A stretch of DNA of 64,000 nucleotides, taken from the NCBI GenBank assembly GCA_033439765.1, contig JAULSN010000004.1, positions 2,924,001-2,988,000 of the forward strand, read 5' to 3'. The DNA comes from Lasiosphaeria ovina. Its lineage: Eukaryota; Ascomycota; Sordariomycetes; Sordariales; Lasiosphaeriaceae. Position 1 is the stretch's first letter. The number at the start of each line of letters is the position of its first letter. Shown in pieces: positions 33,349 through 44,193 of this stretch. A program made the position numbers and the translations under genes. The notes below the pieces were generated by a model. That model saw only the letters and a program-made list of their open reading frames with translations. It did not search any database and was not told the DNA's origin.

Positions 33349-34147
33349 CTACGAGTCCCTCGCATCTTGTAGAAACCATTTCCGCCACGCCCTGTCCGTG
33401 TATAACTTGGTTCCAGTACCAAAAAGAGCAGCTGGGCCGCGAAACCCCTCCTCTATAACAAAGTACCACACCTCTCGCTCCGTTGCAAGTCCCATTTTCA
33501 ATAGTGTGGTAATGTGCTCAACATATAGCGTCTCCGTACTTTTGGTAGGAAATATTACCCCTTGGCGTTCCTCGGTTATATTTAGGAGGAGTCGTTTCAA
33601 CGACGAATCGGTTATGATTTCGCTCCTATTGTTGGTGATCTTGGCTTCGATTGCAAGTTTGATGTAGTCTAGAGGCTGAAGTTCGCCTCGCTGATTAAAC
33701 GGTATCTCTGGGGAAAAGGGTATTTTGCCAGGTCGGGACCCGTCGAACCTCAAAAGCTCGAGGCCTACGGAGTGGTCTACGCTAAGGCCTTTAATATAGT
33801 TGTCATATTTGCTTTTGCTCAAGACGGTTCCTATCTTATTCGGCGTGGACTTCGGGTCGAAGGTCATAAGCTTGAAGTTGGCGTATTCCGGGCTTCCAGG
33901 GGTGAAATATTGTGTCCAGCAAACGAAGCTGGGAAGGTGTGGCTCGATTCTCTTATGGACCGCCGTAACCAAATGCTAATTAATCACGACTGGGGTTAGC
34001 AATTTAACCGGCCTTAGGATAAGAACGTGGGAGACATGCCGCATAAGTAGTGCATTCAGAGAATGGTATTTCGTACAGCCCTATTTCGGGCGTCACATCA
34101 CTATGCCATCGAACTAGTATAAGTCGATTAGCGCTAGCTTGAGCCAT
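33349..34147 (-). CDS. unknown tandem family, member 2 (intact)
   Basis: Exons are 34147-34040 (36 codons, MAQASANRLILVRWHSD...FSECTTYA) and 33975-33349. The intron is 33976-34039 with a GC donor (GCATGT) and TTAATTAG acceptor, the same pair type as member 1. The product is 244 residues. Shared features with members 1 and 3 are RWHSD near the start, the (F/I)(S/A)ECT motif at the splice, an aromatic YF.PGSPEY segment, a YIKG turn, LELLRFDGSRPGKIPFSPE and FNQRGELQPLDYIKLAIEAKI. The C-terminal part reads TLYVEHITTLLKMGLATERE and FGTGTKLYTDRAWRKWF. No signal peptide, membrane segment or known catalytic motif. I do not recognise the family. A short strand-rich N-terminus followed by a splice could be a small beta-grasp-like header, but that is a guess. 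Confidence 0.78.
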
Positions 34148-35853
34148 TTTGCGTGTGATTATATTCTGGGTCGCGTGGTCAAACTCGGGATAGCCGTCTC
34201 GTAGCTTTATTTGGTGAGGATGATGTTTGAACTTGAAGCGTCGAGAAACTTGTGATAGAGCAAGTGATAGAGCTGGTGATGATAAGGAAGAGATTTAGGT
34301 GCAACGTCTTGGGTATTTATAGACAGCAGAGCCCAACCAGGAAGCTTAGAAAAAGAGAGAAGGAAAAAGAAAGAAAACGCTCCAGTCTAGTTTTCGCTCT
34401 GTGATTGAGGTTGCGGTTATTAGTTGGCCAGGTCATGCATGGGCCGGGTTTCAGGAAAACGAGATTGTTGGACGGAGGCCTGATCCAGTGATAATATGGC
34501 CGCGTTCCTCGCTGTTTCAAACTGAGCCAACAATGGGTCAGGGGGATTGCAAAAGTGCAGATTTTGTTTCGGCCAAGCAATGAACTTGACAGTGCCGCCA
34601 ACTTCCTGTGGTTGGCCCTCAACCGAGGATCGCCGCAATGCCGCGAAGTGCCCAATGCCGCAAAGTGCCGGCATCCCACTGGCCCAAATCCGGATGGATG
34701 GCCTTGCCCGAAGGCCATGCCGTATTCACGCATGGGAATTGAGATCCCGGTGGCGAGTTTCTTCTCTTTTCATTGGCTTAGAGCCGTCCGAATTCCGCGA
34801 GGCGCGCCGAAATCCGCGTCTGAGCGTTCGACCCAAACCCAAGCCCAGCTCCACCTGGCACCTCGGCCCCGGCCCCCCACCGAGAAAATGTGCCCGGGCG
34901 AGGCGCGTTGTCTCTCCGTGCCTTTGTTCGTTCCACGGGCATGCTTTAAACTAACGTCCTTGTTTCTAAAATTGGAGATCTGCACTGGCGGCGAAGACGC
35001 TAGGACACCAAAAAAAAGTTTGTGCATAATTAGGCAATTATCCAAATTCAAGTAGTAATTGATTTCTCCGAGGCTCCTTTGGTCATTTTGCTCAGCTTGG
35101 TACAGCCAGCATACGTCATTAACATCGATATCAACGAAGGAATAGATCAAGAAGACGAATTGATCAAACTCTCATTGTGATATATATTGTAAGGGAGAGC
35201 AGAAAATAAGGATTGTCGGCGATGAGAAGGAATTGTGACAAGGTAAATAGACCCCTTTTAGGGTCCGGTCGTGTGGCTCCCGAGCATTGACCCGCTTGCC
35301 CCTATGCTCACCACTGCATTGCCGTGCTCGTGCTCGTACATTCCCTGCACGGGGTACCCTCCCTGTCCTCTCTCTTTTGTATACATGACCAAACTTTTTC
35401 CTTTGCAAATACGTTCAGTCTATATCCTTTCCTCAATGGAGTTCCCTAGCCATGGTTATTTTCTGTGTCATAGGACTAAACGCCTGCCTGTTCTTGGGAC
35501 TGGTTCGACGATATGAAGGAATGGCTAGAGCGATTGAAAGAAATCGCTGATAACGCGGGTTGCAACTTAAACGTGGACCAGACTGCCCCCATATTTCACG
35601 AATCACGTGCCCAGAGAGCGATGGATTGAACGCCCCAGTCCTCTTTTGCACGCCGCTGTTACTCTAAGATTAGGGGATGGGGCATTAATCACCAAAGCTA
35701 TTCCTCGTGTACCTCGTCCCGCACAATGGCCGGCATGCAATCAAATATCATCCTGACAACATCTGGCTGCGCCATCTAAGAAGTTCGCAAGTGCTGGATT
35801 TCCATTCTCTCAAGTAGTTCTAATGCCTATCTAATTGGGCCTAATATCATTTG
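34148..35853. other. spacer between tandem members 2 and 3
   Basis: The part 34310-34900 is the 5' flank of member 2 and is recognisably similar to 36900-37450 upstream of member 3. TTGGCCAGGTCATG (34422 / 37024), CTCGCTGTTTC and ACTGAGCCAACAATGG (about 34522 / 37129), and CCAAACCC.C.CC.AGCTCCA occur in the same order. I see no gene; open frames over this GC-rich stretch carry no motif. Confidence 0.5.
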
Positions 35854-36751
35854 CTAATCGAATATACTAGCTATGGACGTGCCTTTTGATGATCCCGGTT
35901 CAGATCCTAGCCTAGCTTTCATTCTCTCTGTTTCCTTCTTCATATCTATTTTTAATTGTTCCTCCCATTCTGGCGTAGTATATAGTGTAGTTCCGGGCCA
36001 AAGAGCACGGGGTTTGGGGCCCACCTGAAACCGAATGAATCTAAATATATCGTAAGGTGATAAAATGGCGTTATCATATAGTTCCTCAATGTAGACTATG
36101 TTTAGCTTCTTTTTGTGGTCTCCTTCTAGGCTGATTACCTGAGGACGCTTGGAAGGAATGAACTGCCCGTCTGGAAGGCTTTGTATGTACTCGACGAGTT
36201 CATGTAGCCTCAAATCGGTAATAGGCTTTTTATCAAGATCGTCGGGGATCTTGGCTTCCACCAAGAGTTTAAGGTAGGCCAAGGTACCAAGGCGGCCCCT
36301 GGCATTAAATGGTACTTTCGGAGTGAAGGGCACTGTCCCTGGTCGGGCTCCGCGCCACGTCAGTAGTTCGAGGCAAACTTGCGTCTCTGGTTTGACCCCT
36401 TTAATGTAGGCATTATATTGATCGGGACTGTTTAGCCAGGTAATCGGGACATCCCGCTTGGTCCTCTCGAAGGTTACTAGTTTGAACAAGCCGAGGCGTT
36501 GGGGGTCACCTGATTGGAAATATGGTTGCCAGGAACTGAACTTGCTCAGGTCGACTCTTTTGCAGAGGGCGATGAAAAGTTTCTAGTCAATTACGACCAG
36601 TATTAGAAATTTAACTATCGGCGGAATAGCAAAGTTTTAGACATACCGAGAAATCAGTGCATTCGGAAAATGGGATATCGCACTGCCCTATCTCGGCCGT
36701 ATTATCACTATGCCACTGAACGTGGATATTTCTAATCTTAATGTCGGCCAT
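35854..36751 (-). CDS. unknown tandem family, member 3 (intact)
   Basis: Exons are 36751-36647 (35 codons, MADIKIRNIHVQWHSD...FSECTDFS) and 36582-35854. The intron 36583-36646 has the usual GTATGT donor, unlike the GC donors of members 1 and 2, at the same codon. The product is 277 residues, longest of the three because of a charged C-terminal tail (EEQLKIDMKKETERMKARLG, then Ser-rich). Core similarity to member 2 is LELLTWRGARPGTVPFTPK, FNARGRLGTLAYLKLLVEAKI, NIVYIEELYDNAILSPYDIF and LWPGTTLYTTPEW. The GRPG...PF..P.PFN.RG pattern is the clearest family signature. No known domain recognised. Tandem head-to-tail arrangement with shared promoter segments indicates local duplication. Confidence 0.8.
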
Positions 36752-38467
36752 TTCGGCAATGGTATTATGGGCGCTATTGTTAAGCGAGGGAGAGTTGTGT
36801 CCTTTGGGGGCTGTGATTGCTGCTTAGTGACGATGAATATGAAGCGTCGAGAAGCCGATGATGACAAGGTAATGATTACCATTGTAGGTGGCTCGCTTGG
36901 GGTGTTTTATAGGTAGTCAAACGCAACAAAGCACATGTTAAGAAGTCTCTATCGGGTGCTGTGGTTAAGGGCTAGGCTATAGTTGCTGGCCTGGGTACGC
37001 TGTCTCGAGAAAGTGGCCCAAACAGGTTGGCCAGGTCATGGACCGGTTTTCATGAACATGCATGGACGGGGGTTTCCATGTGGTGTACGGGGTGACAATA
37101 GGTATAACCGCGTTTCTCGCTGTTTCGAACTGAGCCAACAATGGCTTGATGGCGGCCCCGGGGGGGGGTTGCATAAGTGCTGCCAACCTTAACAGCGGCG
37201 TGCAAAGGAGGACTGGGGCGTTCCATTCCAACGGAGGCCTTGAGCTTCGGCGACCTGTTTCAGGATTGGGACCTGGGCTGAGAATAAAGGTTGTATTTCG
37301 CTTTGCTGATTTAGACTCTCGAATGCTACCTTGGTCCCGCGCCGCATCTAATCGTGGAATCGTAACCTCGCGACTATTCGGCCCAAACCCACACCTAGCT
37401 CCAACCTCGGCCTCGGTCTCGGCACCCACCCTCCAGACCAGTGACATAACAGAAACAAGGAAGAGAAATGTGGACCGGAGACCAGGTACCCCGGCTAGCT
37501 CGGGCCACAAACGAAAGGAACCGGATGATGCCCGTCTCACTATTAACATCCCATCTTTCTGTCCCGTAGCTGTACAATATAAGCAGCGTCCACAGTACGT
37601 AATTACACTACCAACTGAAACAGACGGTTGAGATACCCAAGACTTGCAACGTGCCCACAGCAAATGTGACGCCGATTGTTCGCCACCGAACCACACCCGG
37701 CTCCACCACCTGACTGTCGGGCCCCACCGGGGCACGGGGAAGGGAGTGGGGATTTGGCAAAGAGGGCCGGCGAAAACGGCCTAGCTGGCTCTAGTCTGCC
37801 GTCGACGCCAACAACCAACGCAGGGCGCTGGCTGGCTAAAGATTTGGAACTGGAGCTGGAGCTGGGAGAGTTGCTGGGGTAGGTGGCCGTGTCGCCCCAC
37901 TCCGCGCCTCTCTCTATGCCCTTTTTCTTACTCGCTTCAAACCGTCCGGCCAACCGCCTAATGGTTTCGTCCATTGTTGGAGATCTTGGGGACCGGAGAA
38001 CTTTGGGGACCGGAGAACTTGGGAACCGCCCCGATTCATTTTTGCGCAGATGCAGGCGCAGCCGCTCGGCAGGCTGGCAATCAATTGATCTTTGCAGGGT
38101 TCCTTTGGGGATTTGTTGACCTTGGCACCAGACGTTACGTCGATGTGCGCCAGGACGCAGGACCGACCCCAGTCTAACACCCGACGGTGCGGGACGGGGC
38201 AGTGCAGTGACGACCACCCAATGTCGGCCGCATCCGGGTCTACTGCGGGGACGTTGGATGGCTTTTGCCCAGCCGCCTCGGCAGCAGAGTGCGCAAGCGA
38301 CGCGGGCTCTTTGTCCACTGCGGCAAGGAATCTGGGCGCCCGGCAGAGCTGCCATGTCTGCACGAACAGGAAGACAAAGGTATGCATACCTTTTTTTTTT
38401 TGGCTGGCCACGTTGGTCCGCGCCGCTAGTTGGTCGCATTGACTGCTTTTGCGGCTTTGCCTTGTTT

Positions 38468-38517
<50 letters not shown>

Positions 38518-38738
38518 ATCTTTGTTTATTTTTATTTTTTTATGGCTGACGAGTGACATCCAAGAGTGTGTTCGGACTGGTAAGCACTATTTGGAGTTCA
38601 TCTCCCCTATCTATTGGCGGCATCCTCTCCTCTCCCCCCATCACCCCTCCCCCTTCCAAAAAGAGGGGAAAACAAACATTGACCAGACAAAAAGGCACGG
38701 GACCATGTCGATGCTACGACCGCGTGTCGGAAGAAGAA
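36752..38738. other. upstream flank of member 3 and GC-rich spacer
   Basis: This starts with the duplicated promoter-like flank of member 3 (to about 37450). A 318-codon minus frame at 37603-38559 begins inside the CT microsatellite and has an RE-repeat start, so I do not call it. On the plus strand 38347-38379 reads SCHVCTNRKTK followed by a GTATGC donor. That resembles the first half of a fungal Zn2Cys6 cluster, which is often split by an intron after RKxK, and may be the lost DNA-binding exon of the transcription-factor relic at 38739-40086. Confidence in that exon is low because I cannot find the second half of the cluster. Confidence 0.4.
38474..38507. repeat. CT dinucleotide microsatellite
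   Basis: About 16-17 uninterrupted CT units, followed by imperfect units to about 38520. It creates an artificial Arg-Glu repeat frame on the opposite strand. Confidence 0.95.
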
Positions 38739-39674
38739 TACCAATGCTGCATGCGGCTGCTTTGTGCCCAACGCGACGCTCGACCTGAAGACGATGAAGG
38801 CCATGCTGGCCGAGATCGAGCAGGGCGTCGACATCGCCCCCGCCGTCGCCGTGCCCGCCCTCGACACCGAGGAGAGCGACGTGTTGCAGGAGGAGCTGGG
38901 CTGCATGATCATTGATGCCCAGGGGAGCTACAGTAACTTTTTCTTCCTCTTCTCAGCCCAGGGACCAATTTCCACTGACAGCTATGCAGGATACGTGGGC
39001 GCCGACTCGTCAGTGCGCTTTGCCAACGCCGTCGCCCAGGCCAACCCAGCCTCCACCCCCTTGGGCCCCGGCTCTGCCGCGGAGCGAGGGACCGTTAGCA
39101 GCAACGCACGTCATCAGCAGCGCGCAAGGTCGTCGTGCCCTTCTCCGCCGTGACGCGGTGCATCGGCCTGCTGCGCGACTGGCTGGCCGCGCTGCCGCCG
39201 CACCTGAGCTGGAGCGCGGCCATGGCGCCGTCGCACCGCCGCGTCGTGGCCGTGCTGCACCTGCGGTACTGGACCACGCTGATCTACGCGCAGCGGCCGT
39301 TCCTGCTGCACGCGGCGACGCGGGCGGGCGAGCTGGCCGGCGACAAGCGCAGCCGCGCCTTCGACGAGCTGTCGGGCCTGTGCCTCGACGCCGCTGACAA
39401 GTCCGTCGCCATTGTCAAGCGCATGCGTCACCAAGGCCTGCTCAGCTCGCTCGTCCTCTTCGACAGCTAGCCCATCCAGGAGCTAGTCCAGGTCTTCCTG
39501 CTGGGTTTGCGGTGGAGTAGCGGCGGCGGTCATCGGGTGGCGGCCGCGCGCGACAGGCTTGATCCCTGCATGGCGACCATGCGCAGTATGGAGGCCGTCG
39601 GCTAGTGCGAGAGCATCCTGCCGGAGCTGACGGCGCAGATTGCGGCCGCGGCCGCTCGAGAACAGCAACAACAA

Positions 39675-39714
<40 letters not shown>

Positions 39715-40086
39715 CGCTGCTAACGCCCCTGTAAACCTGGCTGCCATGCAGGAGGATATTAGTGGGAGCGGCGGGGTCAGGGATGAGACCGCGGTGCAGG
39801 GTGACAGCCTGGGCCACACGGGAGCCGCCGACGGGGAGATGCGCATGTCACCGCCCGGGAGCATGAGCGCGGCGCAGGCTCTCCAGCCCAATCCTACGGA
39901 AGGCGGCCTGCCGTATGCCTTTTTTGATAATTTCGACGACTTTGAATAGTGAGTTGCTCTCCCCCTCCCCCACATATCATCTTGCTGACGTACACCGCCA
40001 GCACCATTGACGCGCAGCTCGAGGTCTTTGACACGCTCGATCTCGACATGGGCACCTGTGCCGGGGAACAGCCCATGTATTTCTGA
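38739..40086 (+). pseudogene. fungal transcription factor relic (fungal_trans type)
   Basis: Coding traces of a zinc-cluster-type transcription factor. The piece to 38932 contains LQEELGCMIIDAQGSY. An intron 38933-38989 (GTAACT...TGCAG) joins it to RYVGADSSVRFANAVAQA, a usual linker-to-regulatory-domain segment. Then the middle of the regulatory domain is missing: within ~100 bp and in another frame comes VTRCIGLLRDWLAALPPHLSW, LHLRYWTTLIYAQRPFLL and a Cys/Ala helix, typical of the C-terminal half. In-frame TAG codons break it at 39468 (FDS*PIQELVQVFL) and about 39603 (VG*CESILPEL, consistent with TGG to TAG). After a 17-Gln CAG/CAA tract (39663-39713) the continuing C-terminus (AAMQEDISG ... 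FFDNFDDFE) is in a different frame. A last intron (GTGAGT at about 39950 to CGCCAG at about 40000) leads to an acidic end finishing at 40086. Internal deletion, two stops and a tract-linked frameshift make it a pseudogene. Confidence 0.72.
39663..39713 (+). repeat. CAG/CAA tract (17 Gln codons)
   Basis: CAG(CAA)4(CAG)12 within the transcription-factor relic. The frame upstream reads Gln; the sensible C-terminal continuation is in the Ala frame, so tract length change or a nearby indel has shifted the frame. Confidence 0.9.
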
Positions 40087-40237
40087 GGCGGTGCGAGGCC
40101 GGGCGGCAGGAATGGAGGTCAACTTCTACTCGCTCGGTCGTGTACGGCATGCGATTGAATTTTATTTGAACAAATGAATGTATGTACATATCAATATTTA
40201 GCTAGGCATTAAATATTGACCATCCCCTTCCTCTCGA

Positions 40238-41359
40238 CTATTTCCCAGCCTCGACCGCATCCACCCAGTTCCCGTGCAGCCCGTGCCGCAGCCGCAGCCG
40301 CAGCGGCAGCTTGATGACGGCCAGCGCGTGGGTGAAGTCGTTGGTGTCCAGCAAGTGCAGCTCACTGCTCATGGACGCGTAGTTATTGATGAGCGCCAGC
40401 ACGTAGCCGTCGCACTCGGTGGTGCTGCCGCGCCGCGGGATGAAGACGGGCTCCTGCACCACGCGCGTCGGCCCGGGGATGTAGACCTCGGTGGCGCGCG
40501 TCACCAGGGCCAGGTGGCCGAGGCTGTTGTACAGCGGGTAGCCGCCGCCGAGATGCGGGCCGATGGCGTGGAAGTCGGTCCCCAGCGCCGGGTCCATCAG
40601 GTCAAAGTACACGTGACGGTAGAACTCGGTGTCGTCCGTCTGCAGCACCTCGACGTGCTTCTCGGCCGTCAGCTCCAGCGACTCGGCGCGCGGGTCGATG
40701 GTCAGCCACACCAGCTGCGACCGGAGCGTCTCGGGCGCCGGCGCGTTGCCGGCCGCGTCGGGCCACCAGAAGAAGACGTTCTTGTCGCTCAGCCCGAGGT
40801 CGAAGACGATGTTTCCCGTGGCCGGGTCCTCGTACGCGTTGGACGAGTGGCTAGTGAAGCAGCTGGGGCGGCGGAACCAGCGCACATCGCTCGGCTTGGC
40901 GCCCACGCGCGGCAGCACGCCCACGTAGAAGGGCGTCTCGGGGCTCCACTGCTAGTGCTCGCCCCCTTGCTTCATGCGCTCGACGTCGCACAGCTGCGGG
41001 ATCAGCGGGAACCGAAACCTGTTTTCGGTCAACGCGAAGTCGTGGATCATGGCCACCACGGGCGCCACCAGCCACACCGTCTCGAGGAACTTGCCGTCGG
41101 CGCCGATGCGGTAGTAGCACACGTCGGGCGTGCCGTCGCCGTTGAACCACGGGTCGTTCTCGATGAACGGCGCGAACTGCGGGTCCGGCATCACCCGGTA
41201 GAAGGTCCCGTCAATGTCCGCCGGGATCGTGCCGTACACCTCGAGATTCGCCACCTCGCCCTCGACTCGGGTGGGCTTCATGAAGCCCGAGAACTGCGGC
41301 CGGTCGGGGCAGTGCGTTTCCACCGCTGGCAGCAAGCCAGACGGGAGTGCTGTCGACAT
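40238..41359 (-). pseudogene. carotenoid oxygenase (lignostilbene dioxygenase type), broken
   Basis: Family: non-haem Fe(II) dioxygenases that cleave stilbenes or carotenoids, using four His ligands. From the ATG at 41359 the frame reads TIPADIDGTFYRVMPDPQFA, FIENDPWFNGDGTPDVCYY, VVAMIHDFALTENRF, then a TAG at 40952-40954 (GGEH*QWSPETPFYVGVLPR; the family usually has Trp there). It stays open to 40238 through FDLGLSDKNVFFWWPDA, LVQEP-type VVQEPVFIPRRG and RHGLHGNWVD. Without the stop it would be 373 residues, far short of the usual ~480-530. From family knowledge, about 110 residues are missing exactly at NGDG/GTPDVCYY, where the family has two GDG segments. The missing part includes the first His ligand region (TAHPK). 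A shorter gap lies at TEFYRHVYFDLMDP where EFPRID normally occurs. So it is probably non-functional even if the stop is read through. Confidence 0.85.
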
Positions 41360-42058
41360 GGTGAACCCTAACCCTGACTGTGATGTGAAGATGTGATGAT
41401 GTGAATAGTTGCGGCGTGTTCGTGTGGTTGCGGACGAATCAATGCCAGAGGATTGATAATCAAGTACGACCACTGCCAGAAATGTCCAGAAACGGCAGAC
41501 AGCCACGTCAATTGGCGGCGGATAAAACTTATACATGGCGGTTCGCCCCGTCCGGCGGCATTGATCCGATCGGTCGTGCTTCTCGGCTGCCGTCTGACCT
41601 GGAGACGGAGTGGAGAAGGATGCGGCTGCAGTTGGGGTTCGGCGATCCCCCGCAAATTGCTTGCCGGCGGGATTCAAATCCGCTAGTAGCACGAGCTCGT
41701 GGTTGGTTCAAGTTTTCGGGGGAAGAACTGAAAGTCCTGACGGGAAATCGGAAACGCTGTGAATTTGGTTGCTCGAAGAGCAAATCAAGTAGGCAGCAGG
41801 GCTGGTGGGATTGTGTAATAATAATCCAGACACAGTCTGGGCCTGAGGTCTTGCCGCTTAGTCAGGGTTCTGGTCAAACTTGTTCCGATTCCGTCCCAAA
41901 TGTGCCAGACCTGGGCCAGTGAAATTCTCCACCCTCCCTTCCCTCCCTCCTCCCTCCACCAGCTTCCCCTCCACCAAAGCCGACGATATCATTTCTCCAC
42001 ACTCCAGACTTTCCAAAACCGCAGCATTACCTAGGTCCCTTGAGCTAGCCGCAGTTCA

Positions 42059-43131
42059 ATGTCGACGGCAACCCCCTCACCCCGTTTTGGGCCGATGCAG
42101 TGGACACTCGCCCAGTTGTCCCCTCTCGTTGCCATGCTGGGCTTTGACTTCAAACCCACCGTGGAGACAAACCAGCCCAATGCGGAAAACACCCAGCCGA
42201 GCTTATCTGATGATGAATATGAGGATTTGCCAGACCCAATTGCAGAGCCGTCGTTGCTCTTGAAATTCTGTGACGCGCACCGTGGCATAACGATGCCAAA
42301 TAAACGCCCCCCCACCCGAGACCAGCCCATGCCTCCAGGCCGGCTGAAACTCGGCCCTCGCTTTGAAAAGCAGACGCAGCAACCTATCGAGACAATAGTA
42401 AGCAATTCCTGTATCCATTTTCTTAAAACCCAAAAGCCCGTATCTCACCTCCATTTGCACAGCGGTTTCGTTTTCGGACCCGTATCATTAGCGCGACCGT
42501 CACCACGGCTGACAGCATTCACCGAAATGTTTGCCGCCTCCATATCCAACCCAGCACTGTGCAGCGGTTGATTTGCCTCATTCTTGGGTTTTTTCCGTCC
42601 CCGGTCTCGCGCTGGTTCAAGTCCGCTTTTCCCGAGTGGAGCCTTGCTCCTGAAGTTATCCTGAAGAAGCAGAAAGAAGGCTGGGACGAAGAATTCAACA
42701 CGGAAAAGGCAACCTACGCCCAATTGCGCCCATTGCAGGGCGTTGTCGTCCCCAAGCTGATTGGTGAACTTGAACTCGGTGGGAACAGGGCTCTACTACT
42801 ATCCGATATTGGTAGTGCGGACCTGGCGTCGCCCGAGGCTTGTCTGCTCAAGATAGACGATTTTCGCCGGATGCTTTCCCAGGCACTAACCGCCCTTGCT
42901 CAATTTGGTATCTCACATGGCGACGAAAAGCTAGATAATTACCATCTCGTCGGCGACAAGATCATGGTCGTCGACTTTGAATTGGTTAACGACAGGCCCT
43001 TGACGGAGAAGCAACTCGAGCGAAATATCGGGTTCACAGTGGAATTTTTGGCCGAGCATTACCAGCGAAGACAGCATAGCCTCTGGAAGACAGGTCTCAT
43101 ACAAATAGATTCCGAAGAAACAAAGCTATAG
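42059..43131 (+). CDS. small kinase-like protein, copy B (intact)
   Basis: Exons are 42059-42397 (113 codons) and 42463-43131; intron 42398-42462 (GTAAGC...TGCACAG), 335 residues. The N-terminal ~90 residues are variable and acidic (SLSDDEYEDLPDP). A short conserved segment (GRLKLGPRFEKQ...IETI) precedes the splice. Exon 2 holds a compact kinase-like domain: VILKKQKEGWDEEF (candidate ATP-binding Lys ~181), TYAQLRPLQGV, ALLLSDIGS at the hinge, HGDEKLDN with catalytic Asp ~267 and Asn ~272, then IMVVDFELV with metal-binding Asp ~284 in a DFE motif. There is little room for a full protein-kinase C-lobe: only ~50 residues follow DFE. So it fits an aminoglycoside/choline-kinase-like or minimal kinase better than a classical protein kinase. 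The substrate is unknown. Convergent with the GE-x-K gene. Confidence 0.82.
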
Positions 43132-43146
43132 CCTCAACTACTCTTC

Positions 43147-44193
43147 TTAGACAGTCCAGAACGGCAGAGTCTCATATACAACGCTGGCCCCGGCCAAGTC
43201 ATTGGGATCTGTCCACTTCACAGCTCCGTCAGCATCTACCGAACGATTATAGCCTCCGGGATGGTCCAAAGTCTTATGGCTGTACATGTCCCTCCAGATT
43301 GGGCGGCCATCAAAGAATCGACGTTCCACCGACTCAAATCCACCGACCGACAGCGGCCCGGGCAGGGCGTTCATTGTCTGAAAGCGCCTGAAACCCTGAG
43401 ACAGGAGCATGTACAGAGCATATCGCAGCGGGACGTTGGTCTTTTCACGCGGAAACACCCAGCAATCCACTTTGACGGTGTGTGACAGGATATCGGCGGC
43501 CTTGGATGCGCGAAATTGAAGAAGGAGGAGAGTCTCGCCGTCGAAACAGTACACTTGTGGTGTTTGATACTTGTGGGCATAACTGGGTGAGGTAATGCAT
43601 CTTCCGTCAGCCCTCAGATGTTCGAGGTGGGGATCATGTCAAGGGGGCGGAGGGATAACATACGCTCGAAGTTCCTTGGACAGCTTCTCCTGCGGCGAAT
43701 TGCCCATGATATTGCCGGATTGCCAGCTACGGGCGTCGATCAGATTCTTTTTCATTTCCCCAATGACTATCACCGTCATGTTATCACCAGGTCCCGCCAA
43801 GTACGTGGCGTCTACCGATTCGGCATTGTTGGAGCCTAGCGGCTTCATATGCGATGTTTGCCTCACCAGCGGGTAGCTCCTCCATCCCGCAAGAACCACG
43901 TTGGACACTTCGGTGTGGAAGAACAGCTCGCAGTCAGCTTCACTGTCAAATATCCATGACCTCATATTGGGCGACACCGCGTATTGTTGAGAGCGGAGGG
44001 CATCATCGTCGAAGGTTTTGAAAGTGGTGAAGTCTCCGTTCGTCCTCCCATCTCCATCTAGCTGGGTACGTATCATGAGATTTTGGATTACATGGTAGGG
44101 ACTGGTCCAAGCCTTATTGGTATAGGTATAGATATGGTTATTCTCGACCGGGTTGTCGGGGTTTTGCCAGATCAGATGACCAACCGTGTCCAT
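43147..44193 (-). CDS. unknown GE-x-K protein, possible PD-(D/E)XK fold, copy B
   Basis: Exons are 44193-43664 and 43582-43147; intron 43583-43663 (GTATGT...CACCCAG), 321 residues. Seen: an acidic helix-like segment SEADCELFFHTEVSNVVLA (residues ~84-102); a strand pair GDNMTVIVIGEMKKNLI with Asp ~137, Glu ~146 and Lys ~148; WQSGNIMG; then, across the splice, ELRAYAHKYQTPQVYCFDG and TLLLLQFRA. RYALYMLLSQGFRRFQTM and RRFFDGRPIW follow. The spacing helix-Glu ... Asp-x8-Glu-x-Lys, with Glu-x-Lys on a hydrophobic strand followed by another strand, is what PD-(D/E)XK nuclease-like proteins show. It is an inference from pattern, not a recognised family. No signal peptide. It faces the kinase-like gene tail to tail, 15 bp apart, as in copy A. 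Confidence 0.78.

Noticed and set aside
37603..38559. 318-codon minus-strand open frame
   Set aside because: It starts inside a CT microsatellite, giving an Arg-Glu repeat. It runs through GC-rich DNA where all frames are open, and contains no recognisable domain.
41655..41685. tRNA-like B-box string GGATTCAAATCC near copy B
   Set aside because: No A box at suitable distance and no acceptor or anticodon stem could be paired around it.
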